From: Nitrosarchaeum sp.
GTDB taxonomy: Archaea > Thermoproteota > Nitrososphaeria > Nitrososphaerales > Nitrosopumilaceae
Assembly: GCA_021414365.1 (NCBI GenBank)
Contig: JAIOOR010000012.1
Location: forward strand, 1 to 42,132
Length of the DNA stretch: 42,132 bases
Direction: 5' to 3'
This document shows, one piece after another, positions 34,005 to 42,088 of this stretch. The stretch's first letter is position 1. Each line of letters begins with the position of its first letter. The notes below the pieces were generated by a model. It had not been told where the DNA came from. It saw only the letters and a program-made list of their open reading frames with translations, and searched no databases. A program made the position numbers and the translations under genes.

Positions 34005-34868
34005 TTATTTAGTGAGCAATTTACGGAATAATTGCAATTCTTTCTTGCGTTTGACATTAGAATGTGGATAAGCCATTTTAAGTGATTTTAGATTATCTAA
34101 TATGATCTGGGAAATGATCAAGTGTGCATTCTCTTTATCATCTGCAGGAATAATGTGCCATGGTGCGTAGGTAGTACTTGTACTGCTAAGACAAATTTCA
34201 TAGGCCTTCGTGTATTGATTCCAAAATTTTCTCTCAGCAATGTCTGCCAGACTGATCTTCCAGTTCTTTTGAGGATCATCAATTCGTTTGAGAAAGCGTT
34301 TTCGCTGCTCATCTTTTGAAACATGGAGAAAGAATTTGATAATTCTGGTTCCGTTTTGATGAAGATGATTCTCCAAATTAATAATTGAATTGTATCTGTC
34401 CTTCCAAATGGTTTTCTTGTTGTAATTATCAAGACCCTCACCTTGGAGAATCTCTGGATGTACACGAACAATCAACACTTCTTCATAATAAGATCGATTG
34501 AAGATTCCTATTCGTCCTCGTTCAGGCAGACAGACAGTAGTACGCCATAAAAAATCATGTTCAAGTTCGTCTGCACTAGGGTGCTTGAAACTGAAAACTT
34601 GACAGCCCTGCGGATTGATACCTGACATAACATGTTTGATGGAACTATCTTTTCCTGCAGCATCCATTGATTGAAAAATCAGCAATACTGAATAGCGGTT
34701 TGATGCATAGAGAAGATTTTGCAGCGAACTTAGCTCCTCAATGTGCTCTTTGAGTATCTCTTTGTATTGTTCCTTTGAATTAGAAACCGGTTTTACCATT
34801 GTTTGCCATTTGCTGAGTTTGATCTTTTCTTTTTCTCCAACTAGAAAATTTTTAGTGTCTATTTTCAT
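34005..34868 (-). CDS. ppk2: Polyphosphate kinase 2 family protein
   Basis: This 287-residue protein has the PPK2 Walker A in [13 protein letters not shown] (about residues 65-77), the [14 protein letters not shown] segment, [32 protein letters not shown] as second motif region (partial sequence), and [17 protein letters not shown] (Arg lid). PPK2 enzymes transfer phosphate between polyphosphate and nucleotides. The [10 protein letters not shown] form is typical of the branch that phosphorylates AMP or ADP/NDP (class III-like), but substrate class is uncertain. It lies in the stress/storage region beside the USPs. Confidence 0.88.
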   Translation of the reverse strand: MKIDTKNFLVGEKEKIKLSKWQTMVKPVSNSKEQYKEILKEHIEELSSLQNLLYASNRYSVLLIFQSMDAAGKDSSIKHVMSGINPQGCQVFSFKHPSADELEHDFLWRTTVCLPERGRIGIFNRSYYEEVLIVRVHPEILQGEGLDNYNKKTIWKDRYNSIINLENHLHQNGTRIIKFFLHVSKDEQRKRFLKRIDDPQKNWKISLADIAERKFWNQYTKAYEICLSSTSTTYAPWHIIPADDKENAHLIISQIILDNLKSLKMAYPHSNVKRKKELQLFRKLLTK

Positions 34869-34923
34869 TCAAAACATTTGCTACCATGAACTTCTTATAT
34901 TTACCGTAAAATTTGATGAACAC

Positions 34924-36240
34924 CTAATTTTTTGTATTTGAAATTGGTTTTTTATTTTTATAAATGAAAAAATACACCACCAATCCTATTGCTGCATATA
35001 CTATTGAAACATATTTTGCCGAATCACTCAAAAAATACATCAAGCCTATACAGCTTGCCGCACCTAAAATTGGAACAATTGGATACAATGGAACTTTGAA
35101 CCCTCTTATGATCTCAGGATTAGATCTTCTTAATTTGATTAAAGACAAGTTTACAAAAAGATATGTGAATAGACTACCAAAATTAACTATTGATGCAATT
35201 GCATCTATGTTATTGTAAAACAGTCCTGCAAAAGTTACTATCACTAAACCTCCTACAATGATTGAAACATATGGTGTTCCAAATCTACTGCTAATTTTTT
35301 CAAGTTGGTGCGGGAGTAGTCCATCTCTACTCATGGCAAAACTTGCTCTTGTTCCAGCAAGTATGCTACTAAGAACAACTGAGCCAGTAGCAATTAATGC
35401 AGAAAATGAAATAAAATCAAAAAACATTTGATTGTCAGATATGACTGATGCTATGGAACTTAAAGGATGTGCATCTTTTACTTCATCACGCCAATCTAAA
35501 ATTCCTACCAACAAAACTGCTACACAAATGTATAACACAAAAGTTACTGCAAATGCAAGCATCAATGCTTTTGGAATTGTTTTTTGAGGATTTTTTGTCT
35601 CTTCGGACATCATTGAAACTGAATTAAATCCAATAAAGACAAAAAATATTATTGCTGCACCATTAAGCATCCCGCCAAAACCTGTAGCAAAAAATGGTGT
35701 GTAATGTCCCACATCAAAGTGTTGAGTAAGATAATACCCTCCTAGCATTAACAAGAAAACAATGGCAAAGACCTTTATCAGAACCATCACCGATGTAACG
35801 GTAGTTGCTTCTTTAACTCCTATAATGTTAAGTGCACAAAGTATGATTGGCAATCCCACAGCTGCAAGCACGATAGGTAATGCACCTTCTAATCCGAACA
35901 CAGAAGTAAAATATGCTGCAAACCCAACTGACACTGCTGCACCTCCTACCATATAATCAAAATATTTGAACCATCCAACAAGAAAGCTCCAAAATCTTCC
36001 GAATGCTTTTTTTGTGTATACATAACTGGCTCCAGTATCTGTAATGAATGAAGAAAGCTCTGCTGCAGACAATGCTGTAAGCATTGCAATTAAACCAGCT
36101 ATTCCAAAAGAAAGTATTACTGCTGGACCTGCTATTCCAGATGCCACTCCGCTTAGTACAAAGATTCCAGCTCCTATGATGTTTGCAATTCCTACTGACG
36201 CTGCACCAAACGTACCTATGTTTCTCTTTAACTCTGCCAA
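34924..36240 (-). CDS. APC-family amino acid permease
   Basis: This 438-residue polytopic protein has the APC helix 1 motif GIANIIGAGIFVLSGVA, SAAELSSFITDTGASYVYTKKAFG after helix 2, and FVFIGFNSVSMMSEETKNPQKTIPKA, the conserved loop of cationic amino acid transporter-like permeases. About 11-12 membrane helices are predicted. It takes up or exchanges amino acids or polyamines; the exact substrate is unknown. ppk2 follows 55 bases downstream on the same strand but co-transcription is not certain. Confidence 0.9.
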   Translation of the reverse strand: MAELKRNIGTFGAASVGIANIIGAGIFVLSGVASGIAGPAVILSFGIAGLIAMLTALSAAELSSFITDTGASYVYTKKAFGRFWSFLVGWFKYFDYMVGGAAVSVGFAAYFTSVFGLEGALPIVLAAVGLPIILCALNIIGVKEATTVTSVMVLIKVFAIVFLLMLGGYYLTQHFDVGHYTPFFATGFGGMLNGAAIIFFVFIGFNSVSMMSEETKNPQKTIPKALMLAFAVTFVLYICVAVLLVGILDWRDEVKDAHPLSSIASVISDNQMFFDFISFSALIATGSVVLSSILAGTRASFAMSRDGLLPHQLEKISSRFGTPYVSIIVGGLVIVTFAGLFYNNIDAIASIVNFGSLFTYLFVNLSLIKLRRSNPEIIRGFKVPLYPIVPILGAASCIGLMYFLSDSAKYVSIVYAAIGLVVYFFIYKNKKPISNTKN

Positions 36241-36344
36241 CTAATTTTCATTTCTCATTATATTGTCTTATGATTAAATATGTTCATACAAAACAGATGT
36301 GATATGGTTCATTATGTTTAAAACAATAAACAATTTTGATATCT

Positions 36345-37025
36345 CTAAATTTGAACAATAAAAAATGACACTGTTGCTACAATCACACACAAAGTAATTA
36401 ATTTTAGAATTCTTTCTTTATTTTTGATCCTCTCAGAATCAATTTCTTCTCTTTTGAGATGCTTATACTTTCTTGATGTTGTAATTAGGACATATGTAAT
36501 CGAGGCTGAAATTATGCTCAAAAGCATCGTTTCTACTGAAATAGAATTTGTTTGTATAACAGAACCTGCAAGCACTGGTAAAATTCCCCATGATATGATT
36601 GTGGAAATATTGTTGTGGAACTTGCCGCCAAAAAGTTCAAGATTATACGCAAACAAGAAAAATCCTTCCACAATTCCTATTGGAATCAAAAGAGGTGAAT
36701 CTAAAAATGCATAGTAAATACCAATGGCAAAAACAATTGCCAATGAAGACAGTGCAACAGATAAGATCTTTTTTCTCGGTAAATTTCCCCACGGTTTTGT
36801 TTTTCCACCTACTGCATCAAGACAGTGAGCAGAGACTCCGACTGCAAGAAAATAGATTACTCCTATTGCTATGATTCTATCTAAAACAAAAGTTCCACCA
36901 AGTGAACCCCATATGGCAAAACATGTTACAATCGAAGTGTAAGGTAGGAACAATATCCCTACGCCAATTCTAAAATTTCTTGGACCTATCTTTGGTACAA
37001 ACCATTCCGATGTCCTATCTTGCAT
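36345..37025 (-). CDS. Polytopic membrane protein, possibly UbiA-like prenyltransferase
   Basis: The ATG at 37025 gives 226 residues with about seven hydrophobic segments. The longer frame starting at 37133 is rejected because a TATA-like CATATAA at 37048-37056 sits correctly for 37025 and the extension overlaps the divergent cupin gene. Segments such as SAHCLDAVGGKTKPWGNLP and AYNLELFGGKFHNNIST, then WGILPVLAGSVIQ, recall UbiA-type membrane prenyltransferases, but the usual paired Asp-rich motifs are weak. I call it a UbiA-like or unknown integral membrane protein. Confidence 0.6.
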   Translation of the reverse strand: MQDRTSEWFVPKIGPRNFRIGVGILFLPYTSIVTCFAIWGSLGGTFVLDRIIAIGVIYFLAVGVSAHCLDAVGGKTKPWGNLPRKKILSVALSSLAIVFAIGIYYAFLDSPLLIPIGIVEGFFLFAYNLELFGGKFHNNISTIISWGILPVLAGSVIQTNSISVETMLLSIISASITYVLITTSRKYKHLKREEIDSERIKNKERILKLITLCVIVATVSFFIVQI

Positions 37026-37047
37026 GTATTTTGAATGCTCTTTGTTG

Positions 37048-37056
37048 TTTATATGA
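37048..37056 (-). promoter_or_regulatory. TATA box of the membrane-protein gene at 36345
   Basis: On the minus strand the 37048-37056 region reads CATATAAAC, about 26 bases upstream of the ATG at 37025. This predicts a leaderless transcript and fixes the start choice. The divergent cupin gene has its own element nearby at 37076-37085. Confidence 0.5.
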
Positions 37057-37075
37057 TAATTTGTTATCCTACTTG

Positions 37076-37085
37076 TTTTATACTG
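37076..37085 (+). promoter_or_regulatory. TATA box of the cupin gene at 37105
   Basis: TTTTATACTG at 37076-37085 lies about 25 bases upstream of the ATG at 37105, consistent with a leaderless mRNA. Its mirror-image neighbour drives the divergent membrane protein; only about 20 bases separate the two elements. Confidence 0.5.
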
Positions 37086-37104
37086 AAAATTCTCTTTATA
37101 CAAT

Positions 37105-37500
37105 ATGCAGAAATATAAAAAATACATTACCAAAGGAATATCAGAATCATTATCTCAAGTACCATTTCACAAAAAATCACCAATCAAACGTCTCTCTATG
37201 TTAAGTAAAAAAATCATACCTGAATCAAACATCCATGCTGCAGTCCACATTGTTGATGTTCATAAAAAAATTTCCAAATACAGTACGCTGCATAAACATA
37301 ATGCTGACGAAGTAAACATAATTCTCTCTCAAGGCAAAAAACTAGTTTATGAAATTCAACTCGATGATGAAATCTATAAAGTGATTTCTCCGTGTACCAT
37401 ATTCATTCCAAAAGGTGTCAAACACCGAGCTGATGTTATCTCAGGGAGTGGATTCTTTGTGTGTTTGATTTTATCTAATAAATACAAAACATCATCCTGA
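37105..37500 (+). CDS. Cupin-like protein
   Basis: This 131-residue protein has a basic N terminus and a single cupin core: YSTLHKHNADEVNIILSQG gives two His and a Glu, and CTIFIPKGVKHRADVISG gives the fourth His in the second motif. The metal site therefore looks intact. Substrate unknown. It is divergent from the membrane protein at 36345 and followed by an O-methyltransferase gene after 58 bases on the same strand. Confidence 0.7.
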   Translation: MQKYKKYITKGISESLSQVPFHKKSPIKRLSMLSKKIIPESNIHAAVHIVDVHKKISKYSTLHKHNADEVNIILSQGKKLVYEIQLDDEIYKVISPCTIFIPKGVKHRADVISGSGFFVCLILSNKYKTSS

Positions 37501-37558
37501 ACAGCCACAAATATTCTCTCTATTACCAGTTAAATCCAAGTATTGTTAATATCATTAA

Positions 37559-38164
37559 TTGAATAAAAAAATTACATCTGTTCTACGATCCCTTGAGAAA
37601 AGATCCACATATGAAGAAAAAAATCATCACAAAATTGATCGTGATCTAAGGATGCTTGCAATAACTAAAGACACTGGAGTTTTTTACAACCTTCTTCTAA
37701 AAACACACAAGCCAAAAAAAATACTTGAAATTGGCATGTCTGTTGGTTATTCTACATTGTGGTTTGCAGGTACCATTGACAAGAAATCAAAGATAATTAC
37801 CATAGAGCAAAATCCTCAAAAAATCGAACTTGCAAAAAAAAATTTTGCAAAAGCAGGCGTATCAAGTATGATACAAATCAAACAAGGCGTTGCAAAAGAT
37901 GTTCTATCTCAACTAAGTAAATCCAAAAATAAGTTTGATTTTGTATTTATCGATGCCGATAAAGAACAATATTCACTTTATTTTGATATGTGCTTGCCCA
38001 TGGTAAAAAAAAATGGCATAATTGCTGCAGATAACATTCTTTTTCCTACCCGATTCAAAAAACACATTCAAAAATATCTAAATCATATAAACAAAATTCA
38101 ATCAGTTGATTCAGTCACCGTTCCAGTTGGTAATGGTCAAGAGATATCTTTTAAGAAAAAATAA
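37559..38164 (+). CDS. SAM-dependent O-methyltransferase
   Basis: This 201-residue protein starts at TTG, with a TTAAAT element about 27 bases upstream. It has the class I SAM motif LEIGMSVGYSTLWFA, the acidic motif IITIEQNPQKIELAKKN, FDFVFIDADKEQYSLYFD (the metal/catechol-type motif region) and IIAADNILFP. This is the metal-dependent O-methyltransferase family 3 pattern. The substrate cannot be told. The length is slightly short but complete. The next gene begins 40 bases downstream. Confidence 0.9.
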   Translation: MNKKITSVLRSLEKRSTYEEKNHHKIDRDLRMLAITKDTGVFYNLLLKTHKPKKILEIGMSVGYSTLWFAGTIDKKSKIITIEQNPQKIELAKKNFAKAGVSSMIQIKQGVAKDVLSQLSKSKNKFDFVFIDADKEQYSLYFDMCLPMVKKNGIIAADNILFPTRFKKHIQKYLNHINKIQSVDSVTVPVGNGQEISFKKK

Positions 38165-38204
38165 TTCCAATCAAACTTTATTTCCTCTATCTCTATGTTT
38201 ATTT

Positions 38205-38594
38205 ATGAAATATTTTGTCGCACTTAAAATTCCAAACGCATCTGAGATATCTTTGGAATTAGATGACAAATATTCTCCAAAGACTGTAAAATCTTTTGTA
38301 GAAAAATTACCATTTACAGTCACACTAAATATCTGGGGTGAGGAGATCTATTCTTCTGAATCTCCAATTAGTGTATCTGAAGAAAATGCCAAATCCCCTG
38401 TCCAATTAAATGATGTTGCGTATTGGCCATCAGGCAAAGCAATCTGCTTGTTTTATGGTCTAACGCCAATTGGGAAAAAAGGAGAGATCACACCGGCATC
38501 CCCAGTTAACGTGATTGGAAAAATTATCTCGCCTGACAAATCAATCTTAAAAAAAGTGAACGGAATCAAAGCCACTTTTGAATTAAGACGATAA
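38205..38594 (+). CDS. Cyclophilin-like fold protein
   Basis: The ATG at 38205 gives 129 residues; an upstream frame would overlap the methyltransferase and is not needed because a TATA element TTTATTT (38177-38183) sits 25 bases before this ATG. The sequence contains PFTVTLNIWGEEIYS, NDVAYWPSGKAICLFYG and PASPVNVIGKI, matching the archaeal and bacterial cyclophilin-like family (Cyclophil_like), which lacks proven isomerase activity. Its stop lies one base from that of the JAMM gene on the opposite strand. Confidence 0.82.
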   Translation: MKYFVALKIPNASEISLELDDKYSPKTVKSFVEKLPFTVTLNIWGEEIYSSESPISVSEENAKSPVQLNDVAYWPSGKAICLFYGLTPIGKKGEITPASPVNVIGKIISPDKSILKKVNGIKATFELRR

Positions 38595-38595
38595 C

Positions 38596-38997
38596 TTAGT
38601 TTTCTATTGGTATCTCTGAAATATCTGATTCAAGCACATATGCTTTGAAATCATTTGTAATTCCAGAGTAAATCACCCATACAACTGGATTACTAAGCAT
38701 GAATTTTTTATCTGTGCTTGACGGATATGCCTCAGAATCTGGATGTGAGTGAAAAATTCCCACAACCTCTGTTTTTTTCTCTTCTGCTGTCTTGTAGATT
38801 TTAATTAATTGCTCATTTGAAATTGTAAAATTTACTGGTGACTCGTCTATGTTTTTTGCAAGGAACACTTCGTTTACTGATGTTATTCTATTCTTTACTG
38901 AACCAAATAATATGGCACACGATTCATTTGGTTTTTCGTTATCTGCATGGTTTGCAAGTATTTTTTTTTGAGATTCTGTTATTATGATTTTTTGCAA
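38596..38997 (-). CDS. JAMM/MPN+ metalloprotease (deubiquitinase-like)
   Basis: The likely start is TTG at 38997, two bases after the cupredoxin stop, giving 133 residues; an ATG at 39045 would overlap that gene by 46 bases. It has the complete JAMM motif: E25 in NESCAILFG, H83 and H85 in IFHSHPDSEAYPSSTD, then S93 and D96. JAMM proteins cleave isopeptide bonds or ubiquitin-like conjugates. No ubiquitin-like gene is in the window. The close spacing suggests co-transcription with the double cupredoxin, probably without shared function. Confidence 0.83.
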   Translation of the reverse strand: MQKIIITESQKKILANHADNEKPNESCAILFGSVKNRITSVNEVFLAKNIDESPVNFTISNEQLIKIYKTAEEKKTEVVGIFHSHPDSEAYPSSTDKKFMLSNPVVWVIYSGITNDFKAYVLESDISEIPIEN

Positions 38998-38999
38998 AT

Positions 39000-40091
39000 C
39001 TAAGATACTTCTACAGAGCCTATCATCCAAGGATGCACCATGCAAAAGTAATCTTGCTTTCCAGGTGAATTGAATGTAAACTTGAATGATTTACCTGCGT
39101 CAATTAATCCAGAATCAAATGTTCCATCAGGTGTGGCATCTTTTCCACTAGTCACAGTGTGTGCCGCACCGTCTGTGTTGTCCCAAACAACTGTAGTTCC
39201 TGCTGACACTGAAACTGTTTGAGGATCAAAATAAACCTGCCCTTCTTTTTGTGTTCCAGCTCCTTGCGGAATCACTACTTTGACATCTTCTTTTGGTTCT
39301 TCTACAATCAAAGTTGCTACCATCCAAGGATGCACCATGCACATGTATTCATATTCACCAGATGCAAGATTAGCTGTATCTAGTAAGAATTTTTCACCTG
39401 GGTTTATCATGTTGGAGTTAAACGTATCACCAAAATCAACTGAGCTAGTCACAGTGTGTGCAACTGCGTCTTCATTTGTCCATTGTATCACATTTCCTTT
39501 TGGAACATGTGCTACATCTGGTTCATAATCCGGATTTCCTTGTGTTGCTGAATCTTTTAAAATTTTAATTGCAAATATTGGACTAGTTGATGATACCTTT
39601 TGTTCTGGCTCTACATCTTTAACGATTGGTTCGTTGATCATGTAAGTATCTGGACTTACAAATCCAAATGCAAACCACATGATGATTCCTGTTGCACTTG
39701 CTAGAATTACAATTGCTCCAATCGGTTTAGCATACTGTGGTTTTTTCATTGCAAGATATGCTATAACTATTGATGGAAATGCAATTCCCATCAAAAGTCC
39801 TGCCAGTGTAATTGTGTAATTTGATGTGTTCATTGTTAATGCAAATGTTCCAAATGCCAATGCAATTGAGATTATGACTAGTGTGGTTGCCTTTGCTCTA
39901 TTGCTAGTTGATATCCCACCATCAAGTATTCCTGCTGATAAAAAGATCAATCCGATAAACATGGTCAAACCAGTTAGCGCATGCATTCCGTCTACAAATG
40001 TATGAGCCACACCAGAATATGCTATTGTTACACCTGTAACGCCTATAGCTGTTAATCCCATGCCTGGCATCATGAGGTCCCAATTACTCAT
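39000..40091 (-). CDS. Membrane-anchored double cupredoxin (plastocyanin-like)
   Basis: This 363-residue protein has about five membrane helices in residues 12-145, followed by two blue-copper domains. Domain 1 has H212, C251, H254 and M257; domain 2 has H311, C350, H353 and M356. In both domains the ligands sit in AHTVTS and CMVHPWM, so both type 1 copper sites look intact. The domains face outside and would carry electrons in the copper-based respiratory or ammonia-oxidation chain of thaumarchaea; the exact partner is unknown. It is divergent from ctaB, which makes haem O for copper oxidases. The two domains appear to arise by duplication. Confidence 0.9.
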   Translation of the reverse strand: MSNWDLMMPGMGLTAIGVTGVTIAYSGVAHTFVDGMHALTGLTMFIGLIFLSAGILDGGISTSNRAKATTLVIISIALAFGTFALTMNTSNYTITLAGLLMGIAFPSIVIAYLAMKKPQYAKPIGAIVILASATGIIMWFAFGFVSPDTYMINEPIVKDVEPEQKVSSTSPIFAIKILKDSATQGNPDYEPDVAHVPKGNVIQWTNEDAVAHTVTSSVDFGDTFNSNMINPGEKFLLDTANLASGEYEYMCMVHPWMVATLIVEEPKEDVKVVIPQGAGTQKEGQVYFDPQTVSVSAGTTVVWDNTDGAAHTVTSGKDATPDGTFDSGLIDAGKSFKFTFNSPGKQDYFCMVHPWMIGSVEVS

Positions 40092-40185
40092 TCAAGCTAG
40101 CTGTTAAGGCTGTAATACTTATTCCTTTTGAAATAGCGCGGATCATTAAAGTCGAATAAATTAAATGGCTTCTGATTTGGATTAA

Positions 40186-41073
40186 GTGAGATTGGGCTTT
40201 AAAGAAATAATGGAAATATCCAAACCACGAATTGTTGTATTGTTAGTAATTACCGCTGTAACATCAATGTATGCAGCAAGCAAGCTAGTTCCAAATGCCC
40301 CCCATCTGGATAATTTGGCATATTTGCATATCATCATAGCTGGAGCATTGGCTTCTGCTGGATCTAGTGCACTGAATCATTATTATGATAAAGACATTGA
40401 TCCAAAAATGACTAGAACCAGTACTAGACCTATTCCATCTGGACGAATGGCAGCATCACACGTTTTGATTTATGGAATCGCTGTGAGTTGTATTTCTGTA
40501 ATTTATGGATATTTTGCACTAAATGCAGTCTCTGCATTTTTTATTGCATTGGGAATCTTCTCATATGTCATAATTTACACCGTATGGCTTAAACGACTAA
40601 ACTCTTCAAATATTGTAATTGGTGGTATTGCTGGCAGTGCTGCATCATGGGCAGGTTGGTCAGCTGCAACTGGCAGCATGGACATGCTTGGATTTTTGGT
40701 AGGTTTTTTGGTGTTTGTATGGACACCATCACACTTTTGGTGTCTTGCAATGAAAATCAAAGACGAGTATGCTCAAGCAAACATTCCAATGCTGCCTGTT
40801 GTAATTGGAATGCAAAAAACATCAAAATACATACTGGGAAATACTTTGATATTGCTTCCATACTCTTTGATACTGCCAGCATTTGGAATGGGCCTTGTAT
40901 ACACAGTAATGGCTGCAATCTCTGGAGGTTTGATGTTGGCTTATCACTACAAACTTACAAAAAATCCCACATCTGAATTTGCATGGAAAGCCTACAAAGT
41001 AACTGCTCCTTATCTAACAATAATTTTTGTTGCAGTTGCCTTAGATGCAGCATTTCACTTCCCACTATTTTAA
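40186..41073 (+). CDS. ctaB: Protohaem IX farnesyltransferase (haem O synthase)
   Basis: This 295-residue UbiA-family protein starts at GTG and has the first Asp-rich motif NHYYDKDIDPKMTRTSTRP followed by IPSGRM, then WTPSHFWCLAMKIKDEYAQA as second motif region. About eight membrane helices are predicted. It farnesylates haem B to haem O for haem-copper terminal oxidases. It is divergent from the double-cupredoxin gene, consistent with respiratory functions. A TTAAAT element lies about 22 bases before the GTG. Confidence 0.93.
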   Translation: MRLGFKEIMEISKPRIVVLLVITAVTSMYAASKLVPNAPHLDNLAYLHIIIAGALASAGSSALNHYYDKDIDPKMTRTSTRPIPSGRMAASHVLIYGIAVSCISVIYGYFALNAVSAFFIALGIFSYVIIYTVWLKRLNSSNIVIGGIAGSAASWAGWSAATGSMDMLGFLVGFLVFVWTPSHFWCLAMKIKDEYAQANIPMLPVVIGMQKTSKYILGNTLILLPYSLILPAFGMGLVYTVMAAISGGLMLAYHYKLTKNPTSEFAWKAYKVTAPYLTIIFVAVALDAAFHFPLF

Positions 41074-41338
41074 AACATCATAAAATGTACGATTAATTTT
41101 TTCTAAACTCTTATTCCTTTGAACTATTTACCCTCAAATTTGCTATGTTGTTTTTTACAAATTTGGATGTAATTTGGAAGAATCTTCTTAAACTATGTTT
41201 GAAATTTTTCTCTCACCGAAATTGCTCTCTTTTGCTCTGAATCTTTTGCTAATAGAAATTTACACTATTGCCAAATTGGCCTATGAAACAAGCACAAATG
41301 TCAGCGCGGCTTAATATCGTATATGATAATACAACATA

Positions 41339-41656
41339 ATGTCAAAAATCTTATATGAAATACAAGGAAAAAATAAAGTGAATTTAAAATGTGGATTTAC
41401 TATTGTGATAGTCTCTCTATTTGTTATGTCTAGTTTTAATACAAATGTATTTGCAGAATTAGAAAAAGTAACATTCATTGCAGTAGACAAGGAACAATTT
41501 GAACAACCACACTCAAAATACAATTATGAACACATTATAATTTCAGGATATGTTGAAGATTATACTAGAGGGGATGAGATTTTAGCAGTAATTATTCATC
41601 CAGATCAATCCCAAAATGAAATTCATACACATGCCACAAAGAAGGGGGAGTTCTAG
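41339..41656 (+). CDS. Secreted protein, probably truncated
   Basis: This 105-residue frame has a signal peptide (hydrophobic segment around residues 19-38 ending NTNVFA; a GTG at 41378 is an alternative start). It continues YEHIIISGYVEDYTRGDEIL, then VIIHPDQSQNEIHTHATKKGEF and a stop. Thaumarchaeal secreted proteins with this GYVEDY module normally continue past ATKKG for another domain. Here the frame closes immediately, suggesting truncation. The 265 bases upstream (41074-41338) hold nothing I can assign beyond a TATA-like region near 41317. Confidence 0.5.
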   Translation: MSKILYEIQGKNKVNLKCGFTIVIVSLFVMSSFNTNVFAELEKVTFIAVDKEQFEQPHSKYNYEHIIISGYVEDYTRGDEILAVIIHPDQSQNEIHTHATKKGEF

Positions 41657-41755
41657 AGGTAAACCCAAAGACACGGAAAGAAAATAATTAAAAAACGTCA
41701 ATAATCTATCTTTATTATCTTATCGCAAATCCATAACTGTCAGCATAGTGTTGCA

Positions 41756-41959
41756 TTGCAGTGTACACACACTGGTTATCTTCACATTTGCATTCCGTAT
41801 TATGTGGAATCCGTAAAAGTAGAATTTGATTGGGAACATCCAAATATTGAAAAAAATTATGGTCACACGCAAAATGAATGGGGTAAATCAGTCTCAAATA
41901 TAAAAAAAGTTCCTTTCGTAATTTATGCATATAAAATGAAATGGGAGTCCACTGACTAA
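41756..41959 (+). CDS. Doubtful small ORF, perhaps a gene remnant
   Basis: A 67-codon frame opening at TTG reads MQCTHTGYLHICIPYYVESV and ends VIYAYKMKWESTD. The charged, Trp- and Tyr-containing middle (EFDWEHPNIEKNYGHTQNEW) is more protein-like than the opposite-strand frame. No ATG or GTG start is available and upstream codons are open for about 50 bases to a TAA at 41702. I recognise no family. It could be the tail of a decayed gene rather than a functional protein. Confidence 0.25.
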   Translation: MQCTHTGYLHICIPYYVESVKVEFDWEHPNIEKNYGHTQNEWGKSVSNIKKVPFVIYAYKMKWESTD

Positions 41960-41971
41960 TTTTCAAAAATA

Positions 41972-42088
41972 ATGAGTTGCAAAGGAATTTGCCACAAATA
42001 CAAGAATTCCAACAAATTTAAAATAAATTTATTGATATGTGAATTTAATTTGCATCTAATTGTTTTCTTGTATTTTTGGGAAATTTGA
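41972..42088 (+). pseudogene. Possible remnant of a thaumarchaeal zinc-ribbon protein
   Basis: The ATG at 41972 begins MSCKGICHKYK and then becomes an AT-rich, hydrophobic frame ending at a stop after 38 codons. MSCKGIC followed by a basic residue pair is the typical start of a small zinc-ribbon family widely found in Thaumarchaeota, where a CxxC-rich region should follow; here that part is absent. I read it as a truncated copy. The evidence is only the first 11 residues. The remaining 44 bases to the edge show nothing. Confidence 0.3.

Noticed and set aside
37026-37133. Longer N terminus for the membrane protein at 36345-37025
   Set aside because: It overlaps the divergent cupin gene, and a TATA element is placed correctly for the internal ATG at 37025.
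41715-41966. Minus-strand 83-codon frame near the right end
   Set aside because: It has no supporting promoter and no family resemblance; it overlaps the slightly more protein-like plus frame, itself doubtful.
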